A stretch of DNA of 64,000 nt from Clostridium punense (GTDB taxonomy: Bacteria > Bacillota > Clostridia > Clostridiales > Clostridiaceae). Position 1 is the stretch's first letter; the number at the start of each line of letters is the position of its first letter. Below are positions 28,338 through 37,032 of this stretch, piece by piece. The notes beneath the pieces are model-generated. The model did not search any database. It saw only the letters and a program-made list of their open reading frames with translations, and was not told where the DNA came from. Position numbers and translations under genes: made by a program. The stretch is taken from contig NZ_JAGGLL010000009.1 in NCBI RefSeq assembly GCF_017874425.1, positions 62,001-126,000 on the forward strand. The letters are read 5' to 3'.

Positions 28338-28868
28338 TTACTTAACGTATGAAGCTCCTATTTCTAGTGCTTTTTTATTGATTTCAAAGAATTTCTCTTT
28401 TCCATGCTCTCTTAAAGATTGAAGTAAAACTTCCATAGTAACTATGTTTGTTTTAGCAACCAATGCTCCTAAAAGAACCATGTTAGCTATTTGTTTGCTT
28501 CCTATATTAGCAGCTTCAGTTTGAGCTGGTATTTTAATAATTTCTATATCAGCTCTTACTGGTTCTCTATCTACTAGGTCGCTATCTATTATTAATAATC
28601 CACCTTTAACTAATTCTTTTTCGAATTTATCAAGAGATGGTCTATTCATAACTACAACAGATGTTGGCATAGTTACTATTGGAGAACCTACTTGATCATC
28701 AGTTAGTATAACTGAACAGTTAGCAGTACCTCCACGCATTTCTGGACCATAAGATGGTAACCATGAAACGTTCATATTAGCATCCATTCCAGCATAAGCT
28801 AAGAATTTTCCCATGGATAATATTCCTTGTCCACCAAATCCTGCAAAGATTATTTCTTGTGATGCCAT
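28338..28868 (-). CDS. vorC: 2-oxoacid:ferredoxin oxidoreductase, gamma subunit
   Basis: 176 aa. Opens IIFAGFGGQGILSMGKFLAYAGM, the signature of the POR gamma domain that contacts CoA, and contains SWLPSYGPEMRGGTANCSVI. It is the last gene of the four-gene operon ferredoxin-alpha-beta-gamma on the minus strand, starting 2 nt after the beta gene. The complex oxidises a 2-oxoacid with CoA to an acyl-CoA, CO2 and reduced ferredoxin in the cytosol. The assignment to 2-oxoisovalerate (VOR) rather than 2-oxoglutarate (KOR) rests on subunit similarity and nearby ptb/buk genes. Confidence 0.9.
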   Translation of the reverse strand: MASQEIIFAGFGGQGILSMGKFLAYAGMDANMNVSWLPSYGPEMRGGTANCSVILTDDQVGSPIVTMPTSVVVMNRPSLDKFEKELVKGGLLIIDSDLVDREPVRADIEIIKIPAQTEAANIGSKQIANMVLLGALVAKTNIVTMEVLLQSLREHGKEKFFEINKKALEIGASYVK

Positions 28869-28869
28869 A

Positions 28870-29619
28870 TTACTTTACCTCCTCAGTGGTATCTTTTTTA
28901 ACACCTAGAGTATAGAATGGCATCATGTTATCTCTTAACCATTGCATTGACTCGTTTGGTGATAATCCCCAGTTAGTTGGGCAGATTGAAAGTACTTCAA
29001 CCATAGAGAAACCTTTTCCATCTATTGCATTTTGGAAAGCTTTCTTTATAGCTTTTTTAGCTTTCATTACGTTTGGAACGCTATCAACTGATACTCTTTC
29101 TACATAGCAAGCGCCATCTAAAGTAGATATCATTTCAGATACTCTTATTGGGTGTCCTTGAAGCTTAACATCTCTTCCATATGGAGAAGTTTCTGTAACT
29201 TGTCCTGGAAGTGTTGTTGGAGCCATTTGTCCACCAGTCATTCCGTAGATACAGTTATTTACGAATATAGAAACAATGTTTTCTCCTCTAGTTGCAGCAT
29301 GAACTATTTCAGCTGTTCCTATTGCAGCAAGGTCTCCATCTCCTTGGTATGTAAATACTACTGAATCTGGGTTTGATCTTTTTATTCCTGTTGCTACTGC
29401 TGGCGCTCTTCCATGAGCTGCTTCAAACATATCACAAGCAAAGTAGTCATATGCTAAAACTGAACATCCAACTGGTGCAACCCCTATAGTTCTATCTAAA
29501 ACCTTTAGCTCTTCTAATACTTCTCCCACTAATCTGTGGATTGTTCCGTGAGTACATCCTGGACAGTAATGGGTAGGTACATCTAATAATGCTTTAGTTG
29601 GTTCAAATACGATAGCCAT
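28870..29619 (-). CDS. vorA: 2-oxoacid:ferredoxin oxidoreductase, beta (TPP-binding) subunit
   Basis: 249 aa. The CPGCTHG motif at about residues 19-25 and the thiamine diphosphate/Mg site GDGDLAAIGTAEIVHAATRGENIVSIFVNN (about 94-123) show the PP-binding half of the enzyme. It overlaps the alpha gene by one base and is followed 2 nt later by gamma, so the subunits are translationally coupled. There is no additional 4Fe-4S cluster region at the C-terminus, consistent with the separate ferredoxin-like subunit at 30708. Confidence 0.92.
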   Translation of the reverse strand: MAIVFEPTKALLDVPTHYCPGCTHGTIHRLVGEVLEELKVLDRTIGVAPVGCSVLAYDYFACDMFEAAHGRAPAVATGIKRSNPDSVVFTYQGDGDLAAIGTAEIVHAATRGENIVSIFVNNCIYGMTGGQMAPTTLPGQVTETSPYGRDVKLQGHPIRVSEMISTLDGACYVERVSVDSVPNVMKAKKAIKKAFQNAIDGKGFSMVEVLSICPTNWGLSPNESMQWLRDNMMPFYTLGVKKDTTEEVK

Positions 29620-30689
29620 TATTTAGCACCTCCTACAATTTTCTTAACATTTTCTAGTATTTCTGCTGGGTTTGGAACCATACCACCTGATCTTCCAAAG
29701 AAGTGAACTGGCTTTCTTCCTTCAACAGCAAGTCTTACGTCCTCAACCATTTGTCCGCAGCTAAGTTCAACTGAAAGGAATCCAAGTTTAGTACTGTTTA
29801 CTGTTTTCTCGAATGCTTCAGTTGGGAATGGCCATAAAGTTATTGGTCTGATTAAACCAAGCTTTATTCCTTCTTTTTCAGCTAACTTAACAACGTTTTT
29901 GCATATTCTTGATGTTGTTCCGTAAGCTACCATTACTAAATCATTTTCTCTATCACAATTAAATAATTCATATTTAACTTCATTTTCTTTTATTGTTTTA
30001 TATTTTGCTTGAAGCTTCTCATTATGCTTTTCTAATCCTTCTGGAGCAAGGTATAAAGAGTTGATTACATTGTGCTCTTTTCTTCCTTTTAAGCCATTAG
30101 CAGCCCAAGTTTTTTCTGGAAGATTTTTAGCTTCTCTTTCCTTAAACTCTACTGGCTCCATCATTTGTCCAAGCATACCATCTCCCATAATCATAACAGG
30201 AGTTCTGTAATTATCAGCTACATCAAAAGCATCTTGAACTAAATCAACCATTTCTTGAATTGATGCTGGAGCGTAAACTGGCATGTTGAAATCTCCGTGT
30301 GCTCCACCTTTAGTTGCTTGGAAATAGTCAGATTGTGCTGGTTGAATACCACCTAATCCTGGGCCACCTCTTACTATGTTTACGATTACACATGGTAGCT
30401 CAGCACCTGCTATATAAGATATTCCTTCAGCTTTTAAGCTTATTCCTGGAGAACTTGAAGATGTCATACATCTAACTCCTGTACCAGCTGCTCCGTAAAC
30501 CATGTTTATAGCAGCAACTTCACTCTCTGCTTGTAAGAATGTTCTTCCTATTTTAGGCATTCTTCTTGAAAGATAAGCTGAAATTTCTGTTTGTGGTGTT
30601 ATTGGATATCCAAAGAAACATTGGCAACCTGCTTTAATGGCAGCTTCACCAATAGCCTCATTACCCTTCATTAATACTTTTTCTGACAT
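29619..30689 (-). CDS. vorB: 2-oxoacid:ferredoxin oxidoreductase, alpha subunit (VorB-type)
   Basis: 356 aa, the usual length of VorB-type alpha subunits. It starts MSEKVLMKGNEAIGEAAIKAGCQCFFGYPITPQTE, the Pyr domain that shapes the 2-oxoacid pocket and activates TPP, with the conserved EGISYIAGAELPCVIVNIVRGGPGLG segment. The C-terminal domain II begins near 245 (DLVMVAYGTTSRI) with LIRPITLWPFP. It lies 18 bp after the ferredoxin subunit gene. The physiological role is ferredoxin-linked oxidation of branched-chain 2-oxoacids, or a relative. Confidence 0.92.
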   Translation of the reverse strand: MSEKVLMKGNEAIGEAAIKAGCQCFFGYPITPQTEISAYLSRRMPKIGRTFLQAESEVAAINMVYGAAGTGVRCMTSSSSPGISLKAEGISYIAGAELPCVIVNIVRGGPGLGGIQPAQSDYFQATKGGAHGDFNMPVYAPASIQEMVDLVQDAFDVADNYRTPVMIMGDGMLGQMMEPVEFKEREAKNLPEKTWAANGLKGRKEHNVINSLYLAPEGLEKHNEKLQAKYKTIKENEVKYELFNCDRENDLVMVAYGTTSRICKNVVKLAEKEGIKLGLIRPITLWPFPTEAFEKTVNSTKLGFLSVELSCGQMVEDVRLAVEGRKPVHFFGRSGGMVPNPAEILENVKKIVGGAK

Positions 30690-30707
30690 GGGTATTTACC
30701 TCCTTTA

Positions 30708-30917
30708 TTATTTCTCAACTGTGATTACAAGGTCTGGGCACATTTTGCCGCATGAAGCACAGCCGATGCATTCTGACATTTTTTCCTCAGTTACTGTAGC
30801 TGGATGATAACCTTTAAGGTTTAGCTTTTCTGAAAAGCTGATTATTTTCTTAGGACATACAGCGATGCAGTGACCGCATCCTTTACATCTTTCTTCTCTA
30901 AAGAATACTCTTGACAT
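30708..30917 (-). CDS. vorD: 2x[4Fe-4S] ferredoxin subunit of the 2-oxoacid oxidoreductase
   Basis: 69 aa with two cluster motifs, CKGCGHCIAVCP (about residues 12-23) and CIGCASCGKMCP (about 50-61), each with the following Cys-Pro. It acts as the electron relay from the TPP site to external ferredoxin and is the first gene of the operon. The start is preceded by AAGGAGG. About 20-40 nt upstream is the shared palindrome-like site seen before three other genes. Farther up are repeat copy E and a 30-bp hairpin/palindrome. Confidence 0.9.
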   Translation of the reverse strand: MSRVFFREERCKGCGHCIAVCPKKIISFSEKLNLKGYHPATVTEEKMSECIGCASCGKMCPDLVITVEK

Positions 30918-30979
30918 AACTTCTTACCTCCTTAAATAATGAACAAGTCATTCATGTGGTTAAAGTGCCGAAGCAATTT

Positions 30980-31040
30980 AGGCATTTGAAAATAAATAAC
31001 AAGTCAAACATACTGACTTACTTATTTTTTGAAAATGCCT
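30980..31040 (+). repeat. Internally deleted copy E of the family 1 element
   Basis: Only 61 bp: both terminal inverted repeats joined directly at the short shared sequence TCAAA/ACAAA, with the whole hairpin core missing. The ends match copy A best. It lies 63 bp upstream of vorD. Confidence 0.85.
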
Positions 31041-31164
31041 TATATTAAAACTTAATTTATACATCAGTATATTAAAATCCCTTAAGAATTTTCATATACA
31101 TATATAAAATTTAGATTTAACAAGCTTTTATTTAAATTATATACCGCTTGTACACTTCTATTTT

Positions 31165-31194
31165 ACTAGTTGACACCCTCAGTGTCAAACTAGT
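31165..31194. promoter_or_regulatory. 30-bp palindrome upstream of the VOR operon
   Basis: ACTAGTTGACAC-CCTCA-GTGTCAAACTAGT is a near-perfect 12-bp inverted repeat with one extra base in the right arm. Neither side has a T-run, so it is not a good terminator. It lies between the P-loop gene and the vor operon and could be an operator or an mRNA processing hairpin. Confidence 0.4.
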
Positions 31195-31225
31195 CGCAAA
31201 TATTTAACAATTCTAATTTTTTCCA

Positions 31226-31903
31226 TTACTCTTGTTCCCATTTTCTCCATGGTGGCAACATGAAAATCTCTATTGGGAATATTTCTCCATGTACTTTACC
31301 AGAAACTTCTTCCACCTTATCTTTAGTGCAAACTGTATAGCTATGAGGAATGCCAATTTCTTTTGAAAGCTTTGAAACTTCCTCGTCACCTTTTAATATA
31401 TGTTCTACAGTAGTTTCATAAGATAAGTTAGTATTTGAAATAAGGTGTGTTACCTTAAGTCTTGAAGAGGTTTCAATTTCTCTAATATACTCCTTAGTAT
31501 CCTTATCATTTGAAGTAAAAGGTCTAGTTTGATTTACTACAAAATACATATCATAAGGTTCTTCCCTAAAGAATCTATTGTATTGCCCAAGAGCTACTGC
31601 TCCTGCTCCATCTCCACCTACATCAAAAACTACATCATAGCTCTTATCATTAAATACAGATATAACCTCAGCTGGTACTACCATAAGTTCTGCATTTACA
31701 AAATCAGGGTTAGAAGAAATGGCACGAATGCCATACTCTCCTAACATATCTTTTAGATCTCTAACGCAGAAATAAGGGTTTACTATATCTAAATCTACAA
31801 TTGCTACTTTCTTTCCTTGCTTTGCTAAATTGATGGCATAATTTATTGCAATTTCTGTCTTACCACTTCCAAAATGCCCTGTAAAAACCCTAATTCTACT
31901 CAT
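31226..31903 (-). CDS. P-loop nucleotide-binding protein (CobQ/MinD-like)
   Basis: 225 aa. The deviant-type Walker A is GHFGSGKTEIAINYAINLA (about residues 9-27), followed by IVDLDIVNPYFCVRDL and VVFDVGGDGAGA, the switch II aspartate region. The fold is that of SIMIBI-class ATPases (MinD/CobQ). It sits 45 bp after buk and upstream of vor, and similar proteins are often encoded next to 2-oxoacid oxidoreductase or buk genes in clostridia. A role in assembling or regulating that enzyme is plausible but unproven. The start follows AAGGGTGA. Confidence 0.75.
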   Translation of the reverse strand: MSRIRVFTGHFGSGKTEIAINYAINLAKQGKKVAIVDLDIVNPYFCVRDLKDMLGEYGIRAISSNPDFVNAELMVVPAEVISVFNDKSYDVVFDVGGDGAGAVALGQYNRFFREEPYDMYFVVNQTRPFTSNDKDTKEYIREIETSSRLKVTHLISNTNLSYETTVEHILKGDEEVSKLSKEIGIPHSYTVCTKDKVEEVSGKVHGEIFPIEIFMLPPWRKWEQE

Positions 31904-31948
31904 TTATATCACCCTTTTTTATTTAATAATGAACAAGTTGATTTTGTA

Positions 31949-33019
31949 CTATTTATATTCTTTAGCTGACTCTTCGCCTCTTAATACTCTTAATCCACCT
32001 TCAGCTAGGGCAAGAATTTCATCTTCTCCTGGGTAAACTACCACTTGAGATATGAAATCAACTCTTTCTTTAATATAGCTTACAAGATTTTTAGAGTATG
32101 CAATTCCACCAGTAAGAATGATTGCATCTACCTTACCGCTTAGTACTGCAGCACATTTACCTATTTCTTTAGCTACTTGATAGCCCATTGCATCATAGAT
32201 TAACTTAGCTTCTGCATCTCCTGCAGCTGCTCTTTCATCTACAGCCTTAGCATCGTTAGTTCCAAGGTAAGCTACTATTCCACCTTTTCCAGTAATCATC
32301 TTCTTAATTTCTGCTTCTGAATACTTACCGCTAAAGCAAAGTTTTACTAAATCTCCTACTGGAACTCCGCCGCTTCTCTCTGGTGAGAATGGACCTTCTC
32401 CATCTAGAGCATTATTTACATCTACAACTCTTCCAGCTTTATGTGCTCCAACAGAGATTCCTCCACCTAAGTGAGCAACTATTAAGTTTAATTCATTGTA
32501 ATCTTTGTTGTTTTCTTTAGCATATCTTTTAGCAACAGCCTTTTGGTTTAAGGCATGGAAAATACTCTTTCTTTCAATTTCTGGCATTCCTGATACTCTA
32601 GCCACTTCTTCCATTTCATCAACAACTACTGGGTCAACGATGAATGATGGTATATTTAATTCTTTAGCAATTTCATTTGCAATGATTCCACCTAAGTTTG
32701 AAGCATGTTGTCCTTGAACCCCAACTCTTAAGTCTTCTAGCATTGCATCATTAACTGCATAAGTTCCGCCTTCGATAGATTTTAAAAGTCCACCTCTACC
32801 TACTACTGCACTTAAAGTTTTAATATCAAAATTCTTTTCTTTTAGTACATTTAAGATAACATTTTTTCTGAACTCGAATTGGTCTACAATAGTTGCATAT
32901 TGACCAATTTCTTCTGCAGAGTGTCTTAAAGTTTCGATTAAGATTTCTTTATCGTCCTCGTAAACACCAATTTTTGTAGAAGTTGAACCTGGATTCATAA
33001 TTAATAATCTGTAAGCCAT
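31949..33019 (-). CDS. buk: Butyrate kinase (copy 1)
   Basis: 356 aa, full length. ASKHA-fold kinase: the phosphate-1 loop is [16 protein letters not shown] (about residues 5-20), the catalytic region is [37 protein letters not shown] (about 180-217), and the adenosine loop is LTGGIAYSK. It transfers phosphate from butyryl-phosphate, or a branched-chain acyl-phosphate, to ADP. It lies directly after ptb (15 bp gap). A second kinase gene flanks ptb on the other side, so chain-length specialisation of the two is likely. Confidence 0.93.
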   Translation of the reverse strand: MAYRLLIMNPGSTSTKIGVYEDDKEILIETLRHSAEEIGQYATIVDQFEFRKNVILNVLKEKNFDIKTLSAVVGRGGLLKSIEGGTYAVNDAMLEDLRVGVQGQHASNLGGIIANEIAKELNIPSFIVDPVVVDEMEEVARVSGMPEIERKSIFHALNQKAVAKRYAKENNKDYNELNLIVAHLGGGISVGAHKAGRVVDVNNALDGEGPFSPERSGGVPVGDLVKLCFSGKYSEAEIKKMITGKGGIVAYLGTNDAKAVDERAAAGDAEAKLIYDAMGYQVAKEIGKCAAVLSGKVDAIILTGGIAYSKNLVSYIKERVDFISQVVVYPGEDEILALAEGGLRVLRGEESAKEYK

Positions 33020-33034
33020 CTTATGTTCCCCCTA

Positions 33035-33940
33035 TTATTTAGACTCTGCAACTAATGCTGCTAGAGCTATAGAATTCATTTTTGTTTCTGGAGAGTCTGC
33101 TCTTGAAGTAACTATAACTGGTGCAGCTGCTCCAGCAAGTAAGCCACCACTATGAGAGTTTGTGGTATATGTTAAGCATTTATACATTGCATTACCTGCT
33201 TCAATATTAGCCATTAATAATATATCTGCTTTTCCTGCTACAGGCCCTGATATTTTCTTATGGTGTGCAGCTTCTTCAGAAAGAGCATTATCAAGTGCTA
33301 ATGGTCCATCTATTATACAGCCTTTTATTTGTCCTCTTTCACTCATTTTAGAAAGATTTGCAGCATCTAAAGTTGCTTGCATAGCTGGGTTTACCACCTC
33401 AACTGCACATACTGGAGCAACCTTTGGAACTTCTATATCTAAAGCATGAGCAACTTGAACTGCATTTTTAACTATATCAACTTTTTCTTTTAGTTCTGGA
33501 TACATGTTAAAAGCAGCATCAGTTATGAATAGTAATCTATCATAGCCTGGAACTTCAAATACAGCTATGTGAGACATTTGTTTTCCAGTTCTTAGTCCTA
33601 CTTCCTTGTTTAAAACAGCTCTTAAGAAGGTAGCGGTATCAACAAGTCCCTTCATCATCATGTCAGCTCTTCCGCTTGAAACAAGCTTTACAGCCTCAAG
33701 TGATGCTGCATTCATATCTTTTACATCAATAACTTCATATTCATTGATATCCATTCCGATACCAGCTGCAATTTTAGCTATTTCTTCTTTATCACCTACA
33801 AGGATTGCATTAGCTATTCCATTAGCTTTAGCATCTCTTATTGCCTCTAGCACTGGTTCATCTTGAGCCACTGCTACAGCAACGGTTTTCATTTTTTGAG
33901 ATTTTACTTTTTCAACAACTTCTTTAAATGTTCTGATCAT
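33035..33940 (-). CDS. ptb: Phosphate butyryltransferase
   Basis: 301 aa, the typical length. It exchanges CoA for phosphate on butyryl-CoA (or isobutyryl/isovaleryl-CoA) before the kinase step. PTA_PTB family features are NAILVGDKEEIAKIA (about residues 41-55), MMKGLVDTATFLRAVLN near 97, and the C-terminal KADILLMANIEAGNAMYK and HSGGLLAGAAAPVIVTSRADS segments. The gene lies between two butyrate kinase genes on one strand, with gaps of 15 and 22 bp, so buk2-ptb-buk is one operon. Confidence 0.93.
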   Translation of the reverse strand: MIRTFKEVVEKVKSQKMKTVAVAVAQDEPVLEAIRDAKANGIANAILVGDKEEIAKIAAGIGMDINEYEVIDVKDMNAASLEAVKLVSSGRADMMMKGLVDTATFLRAVLNKEVGLRTGKQMSHIAVFEVPGYDRLLFITDAAFNMYPELKEKVDIVKNAVQVAHALDIEVPKVAPVCAVEVVNPAMQATLDAANLSKMSERGQIKGCIIDGPLALDNALSEEAAHHKKISGPVAGKADILLMANIEAGNAMYKCLTYTTNSHSGGLLAGAAAPVIVTSRADSPETKMNSIALAALVAESK

Positions 33941-33962
33941 GTTTTGACCCCCTTAACTTATG

Positions 33963-35051
33963 TTAAAATTTAACTTCATTTTCATATATTTTAGCTATTT
34001 CTTTGCCTTCAACAACTCTTAAAGCACCTTGAGCAAGAGCAAGCATTTCATCTTCCCCTGGAACTAATTCTATAGGGGCAATAAAACCTACATATTCGCT
34101 TATCCAATTAGTTATTCTCTTATTATAAGCTACGCCTCCAGTTAAAATTATTGCATCGAGTTTTCCACAAAGGGTAGTTGCCATTGCTCCAATTTCCTTA
34201 GCAATTTGGTATGCCATTGCTTTAAAGATTAATTCTGCTCTTTCGTCCCCTTCTTCTATTCTCTTATCTACTACTCTTCCATCGTTAGTACCTAGATATG
34301 CCACAAGTCCACCTTGTCCTGATATCTTCTTTTTAAGTTCTGATAACGTATACTTTCCGCTGAAAGCAAGGGTTACTAAGTCTCCCACTGGAAGTCCTCC
34401 TGTTCTTTCTGGTGAAAGTGGGCCCTCTTCATTTGCATTGTTGCAATCTAAAAGTCTTCCATTTTTCACTGGAGATACAGTTATTCCTCCTCCAATATGA
34501 GCTACAACAAAGCTACTATTGTTAAGCTCTAATCCTCTTCTATCACAAACTCTTCTTGTTACTGCCTTTACATTTAAAGCATGAACTAAAGATCTTCTTG
34601 TAATGTCAGGAAGACCAGATATTCTAGCCACATCTTCAATTTCATCCACAGCCACTGGATCTACTATATAAGCTGGAACGTTAACCTTTTGGGCAATTTC
34701 CTTTGCTATTATTCCCCCAAGATTTGATGCGTGTTGTCCTTGATAGCCTTCTTTAAGGTCTTCTATCATTTTTTCTGTAACCTTGTATGTACCACCTGGC
34801 ATTGGTCTTAAAAGACCACCTCTACCAACTACTGCAGCTAAATCCTCAAGGCTTATATTTTTATCTCCTAACCACTTAAGAATTACTTCTGATCTCATAT
34901 CCTTTTGTTCATATATGTGGTCAAACTTTTTTATTTCTTCAGCGCTGTGAGATAAATTTTCATCTACCACGCAAGTTTCCCCTTGAAACACTGCTATTTT
35001 TGTAGATGTTGAACCTGGATTAATTGCTAGTATATACTTTTTTTCCCCCAT
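33963..35051 (-). CDS. buk: Butyrate kinase (copy 2)
   Basis: 362 aa from the ATG at 35051, which has GGGGG 8 nt upstream; the frame also opens at 35072. It carries the same kinase motifs: [16 protein letters not shown] near the N-terminus, VAHIGGGITVSPVKNGRLLDCNNANEEGPLSPERTG, and LTGGVAYNK. It is clearly diverged from copy 1, so not a recent duplication. It is first in the buk2-ptb-buk operon, behind a promoter with a Fur-box-like site (35204-35222). Confidence 0.92.
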   Translation of the reverse strand: MGEKKYILAINPGSTSTKIAVFQGETCVVDENLSHSAEEIKKFDHIYEQKDMRSEVILKWLGDKNISLEDLAAVVGRGGLLRPMPGGTYKVTEKMIEDLKEGYQGQHASNLGGIIAKEIAQKVNVPAYIVDPVAVDEIEDVARISGLPDITRRSLVHALNVKAVTRRVCDRRGLELNNSSFVVAHIGGGITVSPVKNGRLLDCNNANEEGPLSPERTGGLPVGDLVTLAFSGKYTLSELKKKISGQGGLVAYLGTNDGRVVDKRIEEGDERAELIFKAMAYQIAKEIGAMATTLCGKLDAIILTGGVAYNKRITNWISEYVGFIAPIELVPGEDEMLALAQGALRVVEGKEIAKIYENEVKF

Positions 35052-35203
35052 TATAAAAACCCCCGTAATCATAAAATAAACTTAAGTGAATAAATATCCA
35101 TATTTTAATACTTTGGAATTTACATTAAATAATACTTTAAATAAGTTAATAACTTCCCCTCTATTCAAAATATTATTAAACTTTCCCCAAATCCATTTTA
35201 ACA

Positions 35204-35222
35204 AATAATCATTATCAATATC
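35204..35222. promoter_or_regulatory. Fur-box-like operator before buk2-ptb-buk
   Basis: On the minus strand GATATTGATAATGATTATT agrees with the 19-bp Fur consensus (GATAATGATAATCATTATC) at 16 of 19 positions. It begins 6 bp downstream of a TATAAT at 35234-35229, where a repressor would block initiation. Binding by Fur is inferred. Confidence 0.5.
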
Positions 35223-35228
35223 AAGGAT

Positions 35229-35256
35229 ATTATAGATTTAGTTTATAAAATAAACC
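35229..35256 (-). promoter_or_regulatory. Predicted promoter of the buk2-ptb-buk operon
   Basis: On the minus strand TATAAT (35234-35229) is preceded by a 16-bp spacer and GGTTTA. The -35 lies in the perfect 12-bp palindrome TAAACCGGTTTA (35251-35262), a possible second operator. No stronger promoter is seen in 35052-35353. Confidence 0.45.
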
Positions 35257-35353
35257 GGTTTAATTGTGAATTTTTGTACACATTTTACTGAAATTGTGGT
35301 AAAATCATAATTTTAATTCAAGCTTCTTAAACATTACTTATTTTATCCTAACT

Positions 35354-35404
35354 GAAAAGAGCTATAAACCTCCGAAACTTAATCGAAAACTTATAGCTCT
35401 TTAA
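35354..35404 (-). terminator. Terminator of the cdaA-cdaR-FAD oxidoreductase operon
   Basis: Minus strand: AAAGAGCTATAA/TTATAGCTCTTT with a 23-nt loop, the second arm ending in TTT, just after the stop at 35431. Confidence 0.75.
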
Positions 35405-35430
35405 ATATATATTTCCCCTTATGATGTGCA

Positions 35431-37032
35431 TTAATTTACTGGAGCAAAATCCCTCATTATAGCCTCAGCAACTCTTAAGCCATCTACTGCTGCTGATACT
35501 ATTCCTCCTGCATATCCAGCACCTTCCCCACAAGGGTAAAGTCCACTTACTGATATGCTTTGCAAACTTTCGTTTCTATCTATTCTTACTGGTGCAGAGG
35601 TTCTTGTTTCTACTCCTGTAAGAATAGCATCAGTCCCTGCAAAGCCTTTTATTTTATTATTAAATACAGGTAGTGCCTCCTTCATTGCGTCTATTACATA
35701 AGAAGGTAAGCATTCTGATAACTTTCCAAAGGTTATATCTGGACTATAAGTTGGTTTTACACTTCCTAGCTTTGTGGATTTTTTATCCTTTAGAAAATCT
35801 CCAACCAGTTGTAGGGGCGCATTGTAATTTTCTCCTCCTACCTTGTAGGCAAGACCTTCGTAATGCCTTTGGAACTCTATTCCAGCTAATGGGTGATTGG
35901 AAGCAAAATCCTCTGGTGATACAGAAACTACTATAGCTGAGTTTGCATTTGCTCCATCTCTTTTGTAATAGCTCATACCATTAACCACTACTGTTTTTTC
36001 TTCAGAAGCTGCTGCAACCACATGACCACCCGGGCACATACAAAAACTGTATACAGATCTATTTAACTTTTCACTAGTATAAGTCAGTTTGTAATCTGCT
36101 GCTCTAAGCTTAGGATGGGTTGCAAAAGCGCCATATTGATTTTCATCTATTAGGCTTTGAAGATGCTCTATTCGAGCACCAATAGCAAAGGGCTTTGGTG
36201 ACATGAATATCCCTCTATTAAATAGCATTTCATAGGTGTCTCTAGCACTATGTCCAAGAGCTAAAATTACATTCTGGCAAGGAATCCTCTCCCCGTTAAT
36301 CACAACTTCCTTTAGCTTATTGTCCTTAATTATAATATCTTCAAGTTTATTTGAAAATCTTACTTCTCCACCTAGAGCCTTAATTTTTTCTCTTATATTC
36401 TTCACTACTACCTTTAATATATCTGTACCTATATGAGGTTTTCCCATATAGGCTATTTCTTCTGGCGCACCAGCTTTTACAAGTTCCTCTAGAACATAAT
36501 CACATCTAGTATCCTTAATTCTAGTGGTAAGTTTTCCATCAGAAAAGGTTCCTGCTCCTCCTTCACCAAATTGTACATTGGACTGTGGGTTTAGCTCTCT
36601 CCCCTTCCAAAATTTGTTGATGCTATCAGTTCTCTTATCAACATCTTCTCCACGTTCAATAATTAAAGGTTTATAGCCTTTTTGTGCCATAAGAAGGCCA
36701 GCAAACAACCCTGCTGGCCCCATCCCCACAATTATTGGTCTTTCATTCATTTTTTCACTTCCAAGCTTAAATTCAGCAGCTTGGTTTTTTTCCTGAATTT
36801 TTACATCTTTGTCCTTAGCTCTAGTTGCTATTTTATTCTCATTGTCACAGACTATTTCAACAGAATAATTGATTTTAATGGAGTTTTTCTTTCTTGCATC
36901 AATAGATTCCTTAACTATTTTGAAAGCCTTTATTTCTTCTTCTCTAACTTTTAATTTTTTTGCAGTTCTTGCTTTTAAATCTTCTATATTTTCATCTATA
37001 TCTAGTACTATATTACTTATCCTAATTGGCAT
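35431..37032 (-). CDS. FAD-dependent oxidoreductase (COG2509 family)
   Basis: 533 aa. An N-terminal ~90-residue domain (MPIRISNIVLDIDENIEDLKARTAKKLKV) is followed by the FAD-binding GxGxxG of IVGMGPAGLFAGLLMAQKGYKPLIIERG (about 101-128). FGEGGAGTFSDGKLTTR and the C-terminal LYPCGEGAGYAGGIVSAAVDGLRVAEAI segments are conserved in this family. It is a cytosolic flavoprotein, probably an uncharacterised dehydrogenase or reductase. It is translationally linked to cdaR (11-bp overlap), an arrangement common in clostridia, but no link to c-di-AMP is known to me. Confidence 0.85.
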   Translation of the reverse strand: MPIRISNIVLDIDENIEDLKARTAKKLKVREEEIKAFKIVKESIDARKKNSIKINYSVEIVCDNENKIATRAKDKDVKIQEKNQAAEFKLGSEKMNERPIIVGMGPAGLFAGLLMAQKGYKPLIIERGEDVDKRTDSINKFWKGRELNPQSNVQFGEGGAGTFSDGKLTTRIKDTRCDYVLEELVKAGAPEEIAYMGKPHIGTDILKVVVKNIREKIKALGGEVRFSNKLEDIIIKDNKLKEVVINGERIPCQNVILALGHSARDTYEMLFNRGIFMSPKPFAIGARIEHLQSLIDENQYGAFATHPKLRAADYKLTYTSEKLNRSVYSFCMCPGGHVVAAASEEKTVVVNGMSYYKRDGANANSAIVVSVSPEDFASNHPLAGIEFQRHYEGLAYKVGGENYNAPLQLVGDFLKDKKSTKLGSVKPTYSPDITFGKLSECLPSYVIDAMKEALPVFNNKIKGFAGTDAILTGVETRTSAPVRIDRNESLQSISVSGLYPCGEGAGYAGGIVSAAVDGLRVAEAIMRDFAPVN

